Of a DNA stretch of 64,000 nucleotides, positions 32,885 through 42,089 are shown one piece after another; the stretch's first letter is position 1; every line of letters starts with the position of its first letter. The notes under the pieces are model-generated. The model had not been told where the DNA came from. It did no database searches and was given only the letters and a program-made list of their open reading frames with translations. Source of the stretch: Diploptera punctata (Eukaryota > Arthropoda > Insecta > Blattodea > Blaberidae); the NCBI GenBank assembly GCA_030220185.1, contig JASPKZ010008351.1:868001-932000 (forward strand), written 5' to 3'. The translations under genes were made by a program, and so were the position numbers.

Positions 32885-33370
32885 ACCTACAAACTGGTCA
32901 TGCATGAAAGTCGTCGTTTTCGTAATATTGGCAAGAAATTACCCAGAATTCTCAGCAATAAAACCACTTGTTATTTTTGTCTGCTATAGAGGGACGCATT
33001 TATGCTTGTGTCCCGCAAATATACCATATACAACGATGTCTGCATTGTGCAATATTACACCGATTATCCTGTTCTTCCAGTTGAATTCTTTAGTAGACTC
33101 CTCTTCTCCGCGTATATCGAAAACATGATCGAAGTCTTCAAGGTCCGACATCTTGGATAAAGTGGCAAGGTTTCAAACTACATCGGTTCCCTTCGGGTTT
33201 CTCACGATAAGTTTCTATCTTAAGCTATGATCTTAAGTTACCTCGTCAGGTAGCTTACGAATTTCAACAATTATTATCGCATGAATAGATTTCTGAGTAA
33301 GCAAAATCGTATTAGGATAAAACTTTCTCAGCAGAGAATGCCTTTTACGGTCTAATGCATTCAAAGATTC
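32885..33370 (-). repeat. Dispersed repeat with small ORF, copy 2 (inverted)
   Basis: Reverse complement of the 6120-6630 repeat. The ORF again starts MSDLEDFDHVFDIRGEEE but carries a deletion and ends after 55 codons in a different frame. The conserved leader and the downstream segment are both present. Confidence 0.65.
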
Positions 33371-33849
33371 AACCCTTACTAAGTTGAATATTTCTCATTA
33401 TTTGAAATAAATCGGTTTCCTCTTAATTTTAATAAAAAATTATCATTTCATGAACTTTTGTTTCAATTCATGCTTGTAATGTTAGTTTTTAATGATTTAT
33501 TTCTATTTATTTCTATTTAATATTATAACAAACTGTATATTTTATTTCATTTTATTATGTTGGAAGAACATTTTAAAATATATGTAGGAAGAAGGGGATG
33601 AAGCAACCATTTTTGTTTATTTCATTACAAGTAATAAGACTCAACTGTTCTTCTGATGTAAGGAATATATTCCTAACATTGGTTAAAATCGTAAGTTAAT
33701 GAATCTTGAAAATTGATGTTCTGTCATTGAAGGAAACATTGAATTACCACAAAAGAACAACGGTAGATGGTGTAATGATTTCTCCGAAATTAGTCTAAAA
33801 ACAAGACAAAATATGGCGTAAGATGTTATTTTTATTAATAGATGTTTCA
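33371..33849. other. AT-rich sequence, no gene
   Basis: Nothing recognised. Confidence 0.4.
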
Positions 33850-33862
33850 AGGAAAATATTTT

Positions 33863-34159
33863 TTTTTATTCCCACTACAGGCCTCAGGAGGCCCTTGGGG
33901 TAGTGGGACGTTAAGGCTCCCACTATTTCTAGACAATCGGCACTTGATGTGAGCTGGGTTGTCAGCCCTGCGTGACGGCCGCCTTTACCCCAGAACAAGC
34001 GTCTGGTACTCATTTTGGTTAGACGCTGAATCGACCCCAGGGCCATAGTGCCGCCAGAAGGTTTGGGTCAGTTTAAAAATCCTGACCCCACCGGGACTTG
34101 AACCATCGACCTTCCGGCTTGTAGTGCAGTGCCTTAACCATTACGCTATGGCGTGCTCC
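33863..34159 (-). mobile_element. SINE family B, copy 3, with target duplication
   Basis: The target duplication AGGAAAATATTTT is at 33850-33862 and 34160-34172. The body is full length, with the tRNA-like head at the right. Confidence 0.92.
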
Positions 34160-34607
34160 AGGAAAATATTTTACTTGTGGTATAGTAAATGCCGAAAATA
34201 ATGACTTAGCTACCGAGATCAAGAAATATTAATTTTCTGTAAGCCAACAGATGGCACTATTGATATGTATCGGTAATACATCAATCTGTAATTTGTTAGT
34301 TCCTTCTGCCAATTACTTGAGGTCTCTGGAGTCTAAGCATTGCCATTTAACATGGGCTCAATTCTTGAAATGCATGTTATTATGCATTACAGGGACTCTT
34401 GTTGTTCCAACCCCTTTTCGAAAAAACTTAAACTGAAAATATATAAAACTATTATTCTCCCAGTTATATGGATGCGAAACATAGACTCTTACTTTAAGGG
34501 AGAAAAGGAGATTATGAGTTAACCTTTTTTTATATAGGAATTATCACTGTGAGGTTCAATTCAATATTAAATTAAAAGATTCTTACCTCTCCTCACATTA
34601 TTCTGTT

Positions 34608-34654
34608 AAGTAGATCGCGATTTCAGGCCTATAGCAGGCCCATCTTCAGTACAC
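34608..34654 (-). ncRNA. Hammerhead-ribozyme-like motif
   Basis: On the minus strand: CTGAAGA, extra T, hairpin GGGCC/GGCCT, GAAA, palindrome TCGCGA, then TC and TACTT. The 5' bases before CTGAAGA pair with the TACTT side over at least three positions. Confidence 0.55.
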
Positions 34655-34834
34655 TGTTGTTGACCGGTGTTATGTCGCTCGGAAGAACCACTTCTTCTTC
34701 TATATAAAAAAAGGTTAATCTAGTGACGACTCAAGTCTTAATAGGAAACAAGATGGCGGACCTTGACATAACCTCAACCATAGATTTAGAAGAAGAAGTG
34801 GTTCTTCCGAGCGACATAACACCGGTCAACAACA

Positions 34835-34882
34835 GTGTACTGAAGATGGGCCTGCTATAGGCCTGAAATCGCGATCTACTTA
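34835..34882 (+). ncRNA. Hammerhead-ribozyme-like motif
   Basis: CTGAAGA at 34840-34846, hairpin GGGCC/GGCCT, GAAA at 34865-34868, TCGCGA at 34869-34874, TC as the possible cleavage dinucleotide, then TACTT. Mirror copy of the motif in the other arm. Activity is not shown by sequence alone. Confidence 0.55.
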
Positions 34883-35599
34883 ACAGAATAATGTGAGGAG
34901 AGGTAAGAATCTTTTAATTTAATATTGAGATTATGAGTATTTGAGAATAAAGTTCTTAGGAAAATTTTTGGGCCAAAAAGAGATGAGCAGACAGGTGAAT
35001 GGAGAAGACTACTTAACAGTGAACTACACGGTCTTTATGGGAAGCCAGATATAATAAGAACAGTTAAGTCTTGTAGACTGCGATGGGCAGGACATGTTGC
35101 ACAAATGGGGAAAGAAAGAGGTGTATGGAAGCTTCTTATAGGTAAACCAGAGGGAAAACACCCAGTTGGTAGACCAAGAATGAGATGGGAGAATAACATT
35201 AACCATGGTTTGAGGGAAGTAGGATATGCAGGGTATGATTGGAAAACATTAGCTCAAGATAGGGATGTATGGAGAGCTTATGACCGTGCAGCCATGAACC
35301 TAGAGGTTTGATAGAGCCAGTGAGTTAGTTAATATTATGAGGTTTTCAAGTTAATAATTAATAAAATAACGAGTCATATCTCACCTCATAATCCATCACC
35401 TTCAAGCTTGGTACTGCAGTCTCAGCCCACCCTTTCATCATCAGTGCACATTTGATCAATTTCTGAGATGAAATCTTGCTTGCCAGGAACTTCAAAATTC
35501 ATGGATTTGATAAATTAATTTAGATCCATTAATTTTGAAGTTCCCAGTGAGCAAGATTTGATCTCAAATTCAACAAATCAGCACGAGATGGCAGTTTAA

Positions 35600-36460
35600 G
35601 GGTGGCCATGAGTGAATTTGAAACTCCGAAACTAATATAGATATTTCTTTCAAATTTTTACCACAGATGTCTACATGTATGAATAACATTTATAATAAAT
35701 TTCAAGTGATTTGTTACATTAGTTCGCAAGTTACATTATTTTTTCTCTTTTTTATTTTAATTAATTATAAAAGTTCCTTGCAGTACAATTTTCAATATTT
35801 TGTTCCAATATTTTGTTAGGATATTCGTTATACTCATTGTTTCTAAATTTGCATAGGATTTTACTGTGCTGTTAATACTTTTGAGAAAACAAAATGTTTT
35901 TTAACTAATTTTTCATGTTGGTGGAAATCGAGATAAATATGACAATATAAAAAATCATAACTCATGAGCATTTTGAGTATGATTAAAATCCAATGCAATT
36001 TTGGTTATTTGTATTCTTACAGATAAGTGCTGAAAATTTCAGTTGACTAAGGCAAAAATTGCAGTGCAAGGAACTTTTTTCAAATGGGCATACACTTTGA
36101 GAAAAAAAGGCTACAAAGTTTTTCATGCTTCTGACTGCTTTAATAACGCACAGTTCCAATTTCTGTGTTGAAATAAATATTTCTTTTGGATATTTGTGCC
36201 AAACTGTATGGTAGACATTCTCATTACCATTTTGGGTTTTTCCTTTTGTGCCTCTCTCCAATAATACATCTGATGCCAATCTTTGATATATTGGTATCAT
36301 TTTTGTCACTAGTTCTGGGGAGTTTAAAAATGGCCACCAAGGCTTTAATAATGGCGAAATAGTGATAAGTTATATATTTTCTTGAACAGGAAGCTTAGGA
36401 GAATTTTATGAGATAAAACACAAAATGTGTGTTTTGGTCAATTTTCACTCATGGCTACCC
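35600..36460 (-). mobile_element. TTAA-flanked DNA element A, 861 bp
   Basis: Ends are inverted over about 17 bases: GGGTGGCCATGAGTGAA on the left, TTCACTCATGGCTACCC on the right, with one mismatch. TTAA lies on both sides (35596-35599 and 36461-36464). It carries one minus-strand ORF of 108 codons. TTAA targets point to a piggyBac-like cut-and-paste mechanism, yet the ORF is not a typical piggyBac domain, so the class is open. Confidence 0.75.
35983..36309 (-). pseudogene. ORF of 108 residues in element A, transposon-associated
   Basis: Contains GKTQNGNENVYHTVW followed by HKYPKEIFIS and LCVIKAVRSMKNF. A T-Q-N-x-N-E...W...P-K pattern is one I associate with C-terminal parts of transposon-encoded proteins in insects and other animals (possibly Mutator-like), though I cannot confirm the family here. 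It starts at an internal Met and has no catalytic triad, so it is a remnant. Position inside a TTAA-flanked element is surprising for a Mutator-like protein. Confidence 0.45.
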
Positions 36461-36464
36461 TTAA

Positions 36465-37495
36465 CCCAATGGACTCTTATTTAAATGCCTGCTAACTTTC
36501 TCCTCCACTCAGATTTAAATGGCCACAGAAGACAAGAGGTGTCGTGCTCTTTACATGCAAACACAAAAATGCTCATAGAATGGAATTTAATAAATATTTT
36601 TCTTTAGACATTTTAGTGAAGGCTTCTGAATAATTGTGCTTGCCTAAAGTGATATTTTGGTGTGGTAAATCTCGAAACATTCCGGGACATGAAGTGGAAC
36701 TTCACACTTTTTGCACTGAAATGTAGTTTTACCTCTTTTGTTCATACGTTTGTAGGGTTTCTTTTTATTGTCTGTGCTGGGGATATACAATGGAAAGTGA
36801 GACCAGTTCCTTGCCTGTAACCTGACAGGGGTTGTACTTGATGATGGGTGGCCTCTCACATTGTAGGATGGCAGCTGAATTGTCTCCAATAACTGTTTGG
36901 CGACAGCTATTCTGAGGGTCGAATATGCTGTCTTGCTATCATTGAAATTATTGTATACCACAAAGGAGTTAAACATAAATATGTCCAGCAAATAGAAAAC
37001 TAATTTCCTGTATGCAACGCATTATAGGGAAAAGGTCTTGCAAGTCAACGCCTTGCATCCTGGTACTTCAGGCAATCTTGTTTTTTTTTTTATTTCTTCC
37101 CTAGGTCTTTGCCCTTTTACCCTCCTCAGTTTTCCTATTGGTGTTCTGTTTAATGTTTCGAGGACAAAACTCTATAATAAACTCAGAATCTCGTCACGAT
37201 CATCACCACACACCCTCTTAGATGCCATTTCAAAGACTTAGCACTACAAATTTCTTCTATATATTTCCAACAAACAGATAGCTTATAATTTCACGAATTC
37301 TTACAAAAAAAAGCGGGTCGTCCAAATTGCTTTCTCTCAGGTACCTAGCAAAGCTAACACATTAGACATCTATGGGGTAGTTTGGAAGTTATTACAAAAT
37401 ATATGAGCTCGTGTGCTTGACATGAATGTCATGTCATTCGAAGACTGGGCCTGACTAGAGCGCACGTGAACGTCACGTCATATGAGTTGAATGGG
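36465..37495 (-). mobile_element. piggyBac-type element B, internally deleted
   Basis: A 1031-bp element between TTAA 36461-36464 (shared with element A) and TTAA 37496-37499. The ends are CCCAATGGACTC and TTGAATGGG, similar in style to the 4398 element (CCCATTGGAGAC). The minus strand keeps the C-terminus of a piggyBac transposase and, upstream, a Met-led segment (MASKRVCGDDRDEILSLL) that may be its N-terminus, so the middle is deleted. Confidence 0.85.
36644..37010 (-). pseudogene. piggyBac transposase, C-terminal part
   Basis: The open segment at 36644-36991 encodes 115 residues and readable sequence continues a little upstream. It has LVFYLLDIFMFNSFVVYN (the region after the last catalytic Asp in piggyBac transposases), RIAVAKQLLE, then a Cys-rich tail: CKKC, PECFEIYH. 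The Cys/His pattern is the zinc-binding C-terminal domain of the family. The catalytic DDD residues are missing. Related to piggyBac-derived transposases, not an active enzyme. Confidence 0.8.
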
Positions 37496-37540
37496 TTAAA
37501 GATGAGAGTCTGGACCGAAATTCGACAGTCTTAAAAATGA

Positions 37541-37577
37541 CTGAAGATGAGAGGGGAGCCTCTTGAAACTGCAGTAC
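37541..37577 (+). ncRNA. Hammerhead-ribozyme-like motif, second Penelope family
   Basis: CTGAAGA at 37541-37547, extra T, hairpin GAGAG/CTCTT, GAAA at 37565-37568, palindrome CTGCAG at 37569-37574, then TA. The palindrome differs from the TCGCGA of the other family, yet the layout is the same. Pairing of the outer stem is poor here. Confidence 0.45.
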
Positions 37578-37847
37578 CATGCTTGAATATCATGGATTAT
37601 GAGATAAGACTAATTTTTACACGCTTTATATTAGCTTGACCTGTATCTATGTAATGGAATCTTTCAACATGATTTTCACCCACTTAAAATCATTGGATCG
37701 ACTTGAAACTTTGTATACTTGTAAAAGACCAATGACAATACAGTAATTTGATAAATGGTTTCTAAAATCCTGGCCAGAATCATCAGAAAATCAAAAAAAT
37801 AAAAACCGGTATAATAGGTTGCGGACTTATCAACTTTTTAGTCAATC

Positions 37848-37938
37848 ATTATAAGAGCTCAGTTGGTAGAGCGGTAGACTGTAGTGGTATATAATTTCAG
37901 TAATCCATAGATCGCTGGTTCAAATCCAGCCTGGAGGA
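37848..37938 (+). pseudogene. tRNA-Tyr-like sequence with intron, acceptor stem lost
   Basis: GCTCAGTTGGTAGAGCGG (D arm) is followed by an anticodon arm with GTA at 37881-37883, then an insertion of about 14-20 bases after the base 3' of the anticodon, where eukaryotic tRNA-Tyr introns lie. Next comes ATCCATAGATCGC and the T arm GCTGG-TTCAAAT-CCAGC. The 3' acceptor strand (CTGGAGG) does not pair with the 5' side (ATTATAA). Presence of the intron means it derives from the gene or precursor, not from mature tRNA. Probably non-functional. Confidence 0.75.
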
Positions 37939-38029
37939 TTTTTTTAGAAGAGTATTATACAATAGTATCGAATTTAAAGATATTTACATTTTTATCTTAT
38001 TCTGTAAAATATTAAAACTAAAAAATAAA

Positions 38030-38510
38030 AAATAAATAATAGTTTAAAAAAACTAAAACAACACGTTTTATTAGAAAACCGAACTAAAAAATGAAAAATA
38101 ATTTTAATTTCCAACACACTTGGGATAAAATTAAAGTGGTCAACAAAAAATCATCTCCCAACACATTTAGAATAAAACTATAGCTATCCACAAAAAAAAT
38201 AATTTTACCATCAAAAGTGTGGGGTGCTTTTTATGGTTTTTACATTTTCTTCTTAGAGACTTTACTTTTACCAATATCTGTTTATTATCAAATATATTAA
38301 TTGATATAGAACACCCCATGCTTTTTATGGTAAAATTATTATTTTTTTTAGATAACTATAGTTTTATTCTAGATGTGTTGGAGATGATTTTTTTTGTTGA
38401 CCACTTTAATTTTATTCCAAGCGTGTTGGAAATTAAAATTATTTTTCATTTTTTAGTTCGGTTTTCTAATAAAGCATATTGTTTTAGTTTTTTAAAACTA
38501 TTATTTATTT
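38030..38510. mobile_element. Foldback element / MITE with ~198-bp inverted arms
   Basis: The arms 38030-38226 and 38312-38510 are reverse complements at roughly 90% identity, separated by 85 bases. The outer end AAATAAATAATAGTTT is mirrored at the right. No ORF of significance is present. It lies about 90 bp from the tRNA-Tyr-like sequence. Target duplications were not obvious. Confidence 0.9.
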
Positions 38511-38589
38511 AATCAATTTTTTTCTTCAAATATAATTTTCTGTAAGATAAATTAAAATGTTTCATACCTCTCCACAGAACCAGTCTTCT

Positions 38590-38636
38590 AAGTAGATCGC
38601 GATTTCAAAGCCTTGATGGCTTCATCTTCAGTACTA
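38590..38636 (-). ncRNA. Hammerhead-ribozyme-like motif
   Basis: On the minus strand: AGTA-CTGAAGA, extra T, hairpin GAAGCC/GGCTTT, GAAA, TCGCGA, TC, TACTT. Outer-stem pairing AGTA/TACT is perfect. Confidence 0.6.
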
Positions 38637-38817
38637 TCTTGATGACTGATGTTATGTTGATCGGACGAACTACTTCTTCCCTCTGTTGATGAACTGATAA
38701 ACCTTCGGATCAAGTCAGAATCTGCGGGAATATCAAAGTTCATAAGTTTTTCTTTCTTTGTTTATTTTTTCTTTCACTCACCTCATACTTCATAACTCCT
38801 CGCAGACCCAGGTTTCG

Positions 38818-39231
38818 TCACATCATTTGTGACATTCTTAATGCTGTGTCACGTTCACAACTGACGTCCAACGGCCTTCTATCCTGCAGACTGACCTCCG
38901 TGCCATCTGATGGCTGACCGATGAACTTCCAAATCAATCCCCTCTCCTTATAACCGGGTATTTCAAAATTCATAGTTGTGTTTTCATTCTTGCATATGTA
39001 AATTTTTTCCCAAATCGTGAGTTCCTTTGGTTTTTCCAATTGTTTAAGTAATTTTGTTTTGGTTTCTATTCTATGTTTTTCTGACCAGGTATGTGCAGCT
39101 ATTGCAGATTTTTCCGTTTCTCCATTTTTAACATTTCTGAGGTGTTCCTTTAATCTTGTATTTAGATTTCTTTTTGTTTTTCCTATGTATATCTTTTCAC
39201 AATCTTTACAATTAATTTGATAAATTCCCAA
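38818..39231 (-). CDS. GIY-YIG endonuclease domain of a Penelope-like element
   Basis: An uninterrupted 137-residue segment. GIYQINCKDCEKIYIGKTKR is the GIY-YIG core (GIY at residues 2-4, YIG at 15-17), followed by NTRLKEHLRN with the conserved Arg and His region, SAIAAHTWSEKH, ELTIWEKIYI and a C-terminal part with FIGQPSDGTEV. In Penelope elements this nuclease domain follows the RT and nicks the target. No RT is present, so the element is non-autonomous. The mirror copy on the plus strand (39236-39523) is broken by a stop after 95 residues. Confidence 0.85.
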   Translation of the reverse strand: MGIYQINCKDCEKIYIGKTKRNLNTRLKEHLRNVKNGETEKSAIAAHTWSEKHRIETKTKLLKQLEKPKELTIWEKIYICKNENTTMNFEIPGYKERGLIWKFIGQPSDGTEVSLQDRRPLDVSCERDTALRMSQMM

Positions 39232-39235
39232 TTTT

Positions 39236-39523
39236 TTGCAGTCTTCGATCTTTTCATTTTTGTTGGTTTTTATTAAATTAGCACCAAATTATTACAGCTT
39301 AGGTAATGGAAAGATTGAAGACTGCAAAAAATCGGGAATTTATCAAATTAATTGTAAAGATTGTGAAAAGATATACATAGGAAAAACAAAAAGAAATCTA
39401 AATACAAAATTAAAGGAACACCTCAGAAATGTTAAAAATGGAGAAACGGAAAAATCTGCAATCGCTGCACATGCCTTGTCAGAAAAACATAGAATAGAAA
39501 CCATAACAAAATTACTTAAATAA
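39236..39523 (+). pseudogene. GIY-YIG endonuclease, plus-strand mirror copy
   Basis: Starts in linker sequence derived from the junction of the palindrome, then SGIYQINCKDCEKIYIGKTK and SEKHRIETITKLLK with a stop. Downstream sequence to 39760 still encodes the C-terminal blocks (FVGQPSDGVEVSLQD) in other frames. Confidence 0.8.
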
Positions 39524-40117
39524 TTGGAAAAACACCAAGGAAACCACAATTGGGAAAAAATTTACATATGCAATAATTAGGAAGACGATAAAACACAACT
39601 AGTGAATTTTGAAAAAATCCCCGGTTATAAGGAGAGGGGATTGATTTGGAAGTTCGTCGGTCAGCCATCAGATGGCGTGGAGGTCAGTCTGCAGGATAGA
39701 AGGCCGTTGGACGTCAGTTGTGAACATGACACAGCATTAAGAATGTCACAAATGATGTGACGAAACCTGGGTTTGCGAGGAGTTACAAAGTATGAGGTGA
39801 TTGAAAGAAAAAATAAACAATATTAAAAAACCTCATATGTTATTTCCTATCTACATAACTTTTCTTTCTTGTTTTTTTAATGTGGATTTTTTCCCAAACC
39901 GTGAGTTCTTTTTGTTTTTCCGTTTTGTTTAATTAGACTGGCTTTTGATTCAGTTGGATGTTTCTCGCACCAAGCATGGGCAGCTACTGCTGACTTTTCC
40001 AATTCACGATTTTTGACATTTCTAGGATGTTCTTTCATCCTTGTTTTCAAATTTCTTTTTGTTTTTCCAACGTTAATTTTGTTACAATCCCTGCATTCGA
40101 TCGATATAAGTCGTCAC

Positions 40118-40168
40118 GACAGTACTGAAGGTGAAGCCGTCAAGGCTTTGAAATCGCGATATACTTAG
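40118..40168 (+). ncRNA. Hammerhead-like motif, mutated
   Basis: CTGAAGG (last A changed to G) at 40125-40131, hairpin GAAGCC/GGCTTT, GAAA at 40150, TCGCGA, TA, TACTT. The change hits a core position, so this copy is likely dead. Confidence 0.45.
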
Positions 40169-40239
40169 AAGATTGGTCATGAGGAGAGGTATCAAACATT
40201 TTAATTTATCTTCAATTAAACCTCATAGTGATTTATTCC

Positions 40240-41180
40240 TACAAAAGTTCAATTAATTTTCTGTACTTTCATAATTGCCAAATATTGTTTCTTCTGATTC
40301 AGGTTTGCTGTGTCGTCATTTATCAGCTTGGTGTGTTCATAGAAGAGGAGAAAGCTACAAGATTCTTCAAATATCAATGTAGACACAACAATCACTGTCT
40401 CACCAGCTTGTGAATTGTAGTAGTGGCTACAAGCTACCTTGTCTACAAAACTGGCAGTGCATGGATATCACCACAAACTCTGCAAAATTTCAAACTATCA
40501 TGATCCGTCAATGGACTGCGTGTGTAAGCTCTGTGATAGACCGTGTGCAATATACCATATCAATGTCTGTTTAAAGAGAACAAAAATGTTGCTGGCGTAC
40601 AGCAGACACCAAATCTAATGCACATTTGTGCGCACTTCTTCCTATTAAAACTATACAGTTTATTGACCAAAGTTCCATTTATGTTCCGACCATGGTTTTC
40701 TGTGGTTTCCCATGGTTGTAAAGCGAATGCTGGAACATTTCACTGAAGGCCACAGTCTGTTTCTTATTGAAGATGAACTATGTATTGGTGCTTTACTCAA
40801 TGCCTATGATTAAAACTGTCAGCATCCATTTGTGCACTGGAAAGCAAATTCGGATTAAAAATATGTCAATATAGTCCTCGAGAATAAAGTGTTTATTGAA
40901 ATCAATGCATTAAACGTTTATTTATGTCTTCATCTCTTGTGTAGATTATGACTTTTTAATACTGGCTAGGGTATCTATGTTTATTTAGGACATATTTGAA
41001 AATTTGTGAGTAAAAAAATACGAGTAAAAAATAGAAATCTATCTGCAACATGATTTTTTTCTTTCTCAAATTGATTTTAATAGGGACTTCTGCAGTCTTG
41101 GCCACATTTTTTTTAGTCTTTAATTTGATTAAGATTAATAAATAAAAGATTCACATAACTAGAGAGAAAAATATGTACTC
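40240..41180. other. No recognised gene
   Basis: About 0.9 kb with no domain or repeat family recognised. The part 40330-40800 is less AT-rich and open in short stretches, without family resemblance. Confidence 0.45.
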
Positions 41181-41232
41181 GAGGTGGGGTTTGAACCAAA
41201 GATCTCCAACTGGTGGACTATTCAGTCACACC
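41181..41232 (-). repeat. tRNA-like sequence, minus strand, truncated
   Basis: The reverse complement carries AGTCCACCAGTTGGAGATCT and B box GGTTCAAACCCC, followed by AGTACATATTTTTCTCTCT, the T-rich end typical of the tRNA-like unit family. It is cut by the LINE that follows. Confidence 0.6.
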
Positions 41233-41290
41233 TTCCAGAACAGGCACAAGTTCCCCTTTCTTTTTCTACTCTCTGATAGGTGTACCTGGA

Positions 41291-41965
41291 AAATTGTAAT
41301 GGATAGCTAATGACAAGTAAGGGAAATTTTGAGGAAGTGGCTGAATTCAAATACCTAGGAACAATAATCACAAATAGGAATGAGATGCACAAAGAAATTG
41401 ACCATTGGCTCAATTCTGGAAATACATGCTATTATGCATTACAGGGACTTTTGACGACCCAACTCCTTTCAAAAAACGTTGAACTGAAAATGTATAAAAA
41501 TATTGTTCTACCAGTTATATTATATGGATGCAAAACATGGACTCTTACTTTAAGGGAGGAAAGAAGATTACAAGTATTTGAAAATAAAGTTCTTAGGAAA
41601 ATTTTTGGACCAAAGAGAGATGAACAGACAGGTGAATGGATAAAACTACATAACTGAACTACATGGTCTTTATAGGAAGCCAGATATAATAAGAATAGTT
41701 AAGTCTCATAGACTGTGATGGGCAGGACTTGTGGCACGAATGGGGAATGAAAGATGTGCATGAAAGCTTCTTGTAGGTAAACCAGAGGGAAAATGTCCAG
41801 TTGGTAGACCAAGAATGAGATGGGAAAATAACATTAACTATGATTTGAGGGAAGTAGATTATACAGGGAATGACTGGAAAACATTAGCTCAGGATAAGGA
41901 TGTATGGAGAGATTATGTTCATGTGGCATGAACCTACAGGTTCGATAGTGCCAGTGAGTTAGGTA
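41291..41965 (+). mobile_element. LINE family L1, well-preserved 3' part
   Basis: The open segment 41310-41657 (115 residues) contains EVAEFKYLGTIITNRNEMHK, LSKNVELKMYKNIVLPVILY, GCKTWTLTLREERRLQVFEN and VLRKIFGPKRDEQTGEW. The rest, in other frames, holds GRPRMRWENNINYDLREVDY. The end is GTTCGATAGTGCCAGTGAGT. Flanks TAGGTGTACCT (left) and TAGGTGTGCCT (right) may be an imperfect target duplication within a tRNA-like unit. Confidence 0.85.
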
Positions 41966-42042
41966 GGTGTGCCTAAGGTCAATTGTAGAATGCCAGCACA
42001 TAAAGCTGAAGTTCTTGTGTTCAAATCCCAGACCAAGTAGAT
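41966..42042 (+). repeat. tRNA-like sequence, plus strand
   Basis: Contains AGAATGCCAGCACATAAAGC and the B box TGTTCAAATCCCA, then ATATTTTTCTCTCCAG, the T-rich tail of the unit family. The conserved spacer follows. Confidence 0.6.
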
Positions 42043-42089
42043 ATTTTTCTCTCCAGTTATGTGACGACACGTTTATAAGTATTAATTTA

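Larger units (their letters stand above)
34520..34926. mobile_element. Palindromic Penelope-type insertion with 12-bp target duplication
   Basis: A 407-bp insert in LINE L1. The target duplication GAGATTATGAGT is at 34508-34519 and 34927-34938. It consists almost wholly of two inverted copies of a Penelope terminal segment (minus 34540-34706, plus 34776-34926) around a short centre that includes ATGGCGGACC. The left end carries the terminal GGAATTATCACTGTGAGGTT. Each arm has one hammerhead-like motif. It encodes no protein, so it moved as a non-autonomous derivative. Confidence 0.9.
34348..35325 (+). mobile_element. LINE family L1, 5'-truncated, split by a Penelope insertion
   Basis: The first part (34348-34519) and second part (34927-35325) join in frame-order sense at GAGATTATGAGT. 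The second part has an open segment (35105-35311, 68 residues) with KPEGKHPVGRPRMRWENN and DWKTLAQDRDVWRAY, the conserved C-terminus of the family. The 3' end is GATAGAGCCAGTGAGTTAG. This is one of the best-preserved L1 ends and is useful as a family reference. Confidence 0.85.
35332..37620. mobile_element. Palindromic Penelope copy, later split by two DNA transposons
   Basis: The minus arm is 35332-35515 and the plus arm starts at 35516 (TTTAGATCCATTAATTTTGA). It is cut at TTAA 35596-35599 and resumes at 37500 (AGATGAGAGTCTGG). The rejoined order matches the unbroken copy at 47980-48150 (GATGGCAACTTTGAAGATGA), which shows where the cut lies. A hammerhead-like motif follows at 37541. The coding part is not present. 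Confidence 0.8.
38759..39860. mobile_element. Palindromic Penelope element (inner), ~550-bp arms
   Basis: A minus arm (38759-39290) and plus arm (39300-39860) are nearly perfect mirror images. Target duplication TTTTCTTTCTT at 38748-38758 and 39861-39871 shows insertion into the outer Penelope. Both arms encode GIY-YIG. The right end is AACCTCATATGTTATTTCCT. Confidence 0.88.
38545..40232 (-). mobile_element. Palindromic Penelope element (outer), interrupted by another Penelope element
   Basis: The minus-strand body runs 38545-38758, then 39861-40105 (interrupted GIY-YIG region, reverse complement with WEKIHIKK-like and GKTKRNLKTRMKEHPRN). A short plus-strand arm at 40106-40232 ends in AACCTCATAGTGATTTATTC. 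Both ends have a hammerhead-like motif. Related to the 59934 element, which has the same body-plus-arm shape in the other orientation. Confidence 0.8.

Noticed and set aside
35404..35450. Intact hammerhead-like motif in the minus arm of the split Penelope copy
   Set aside because: It has CTGATGA but GAGA in place of GAAA and no pairing hairpin, so it is only a decayed counterpart.
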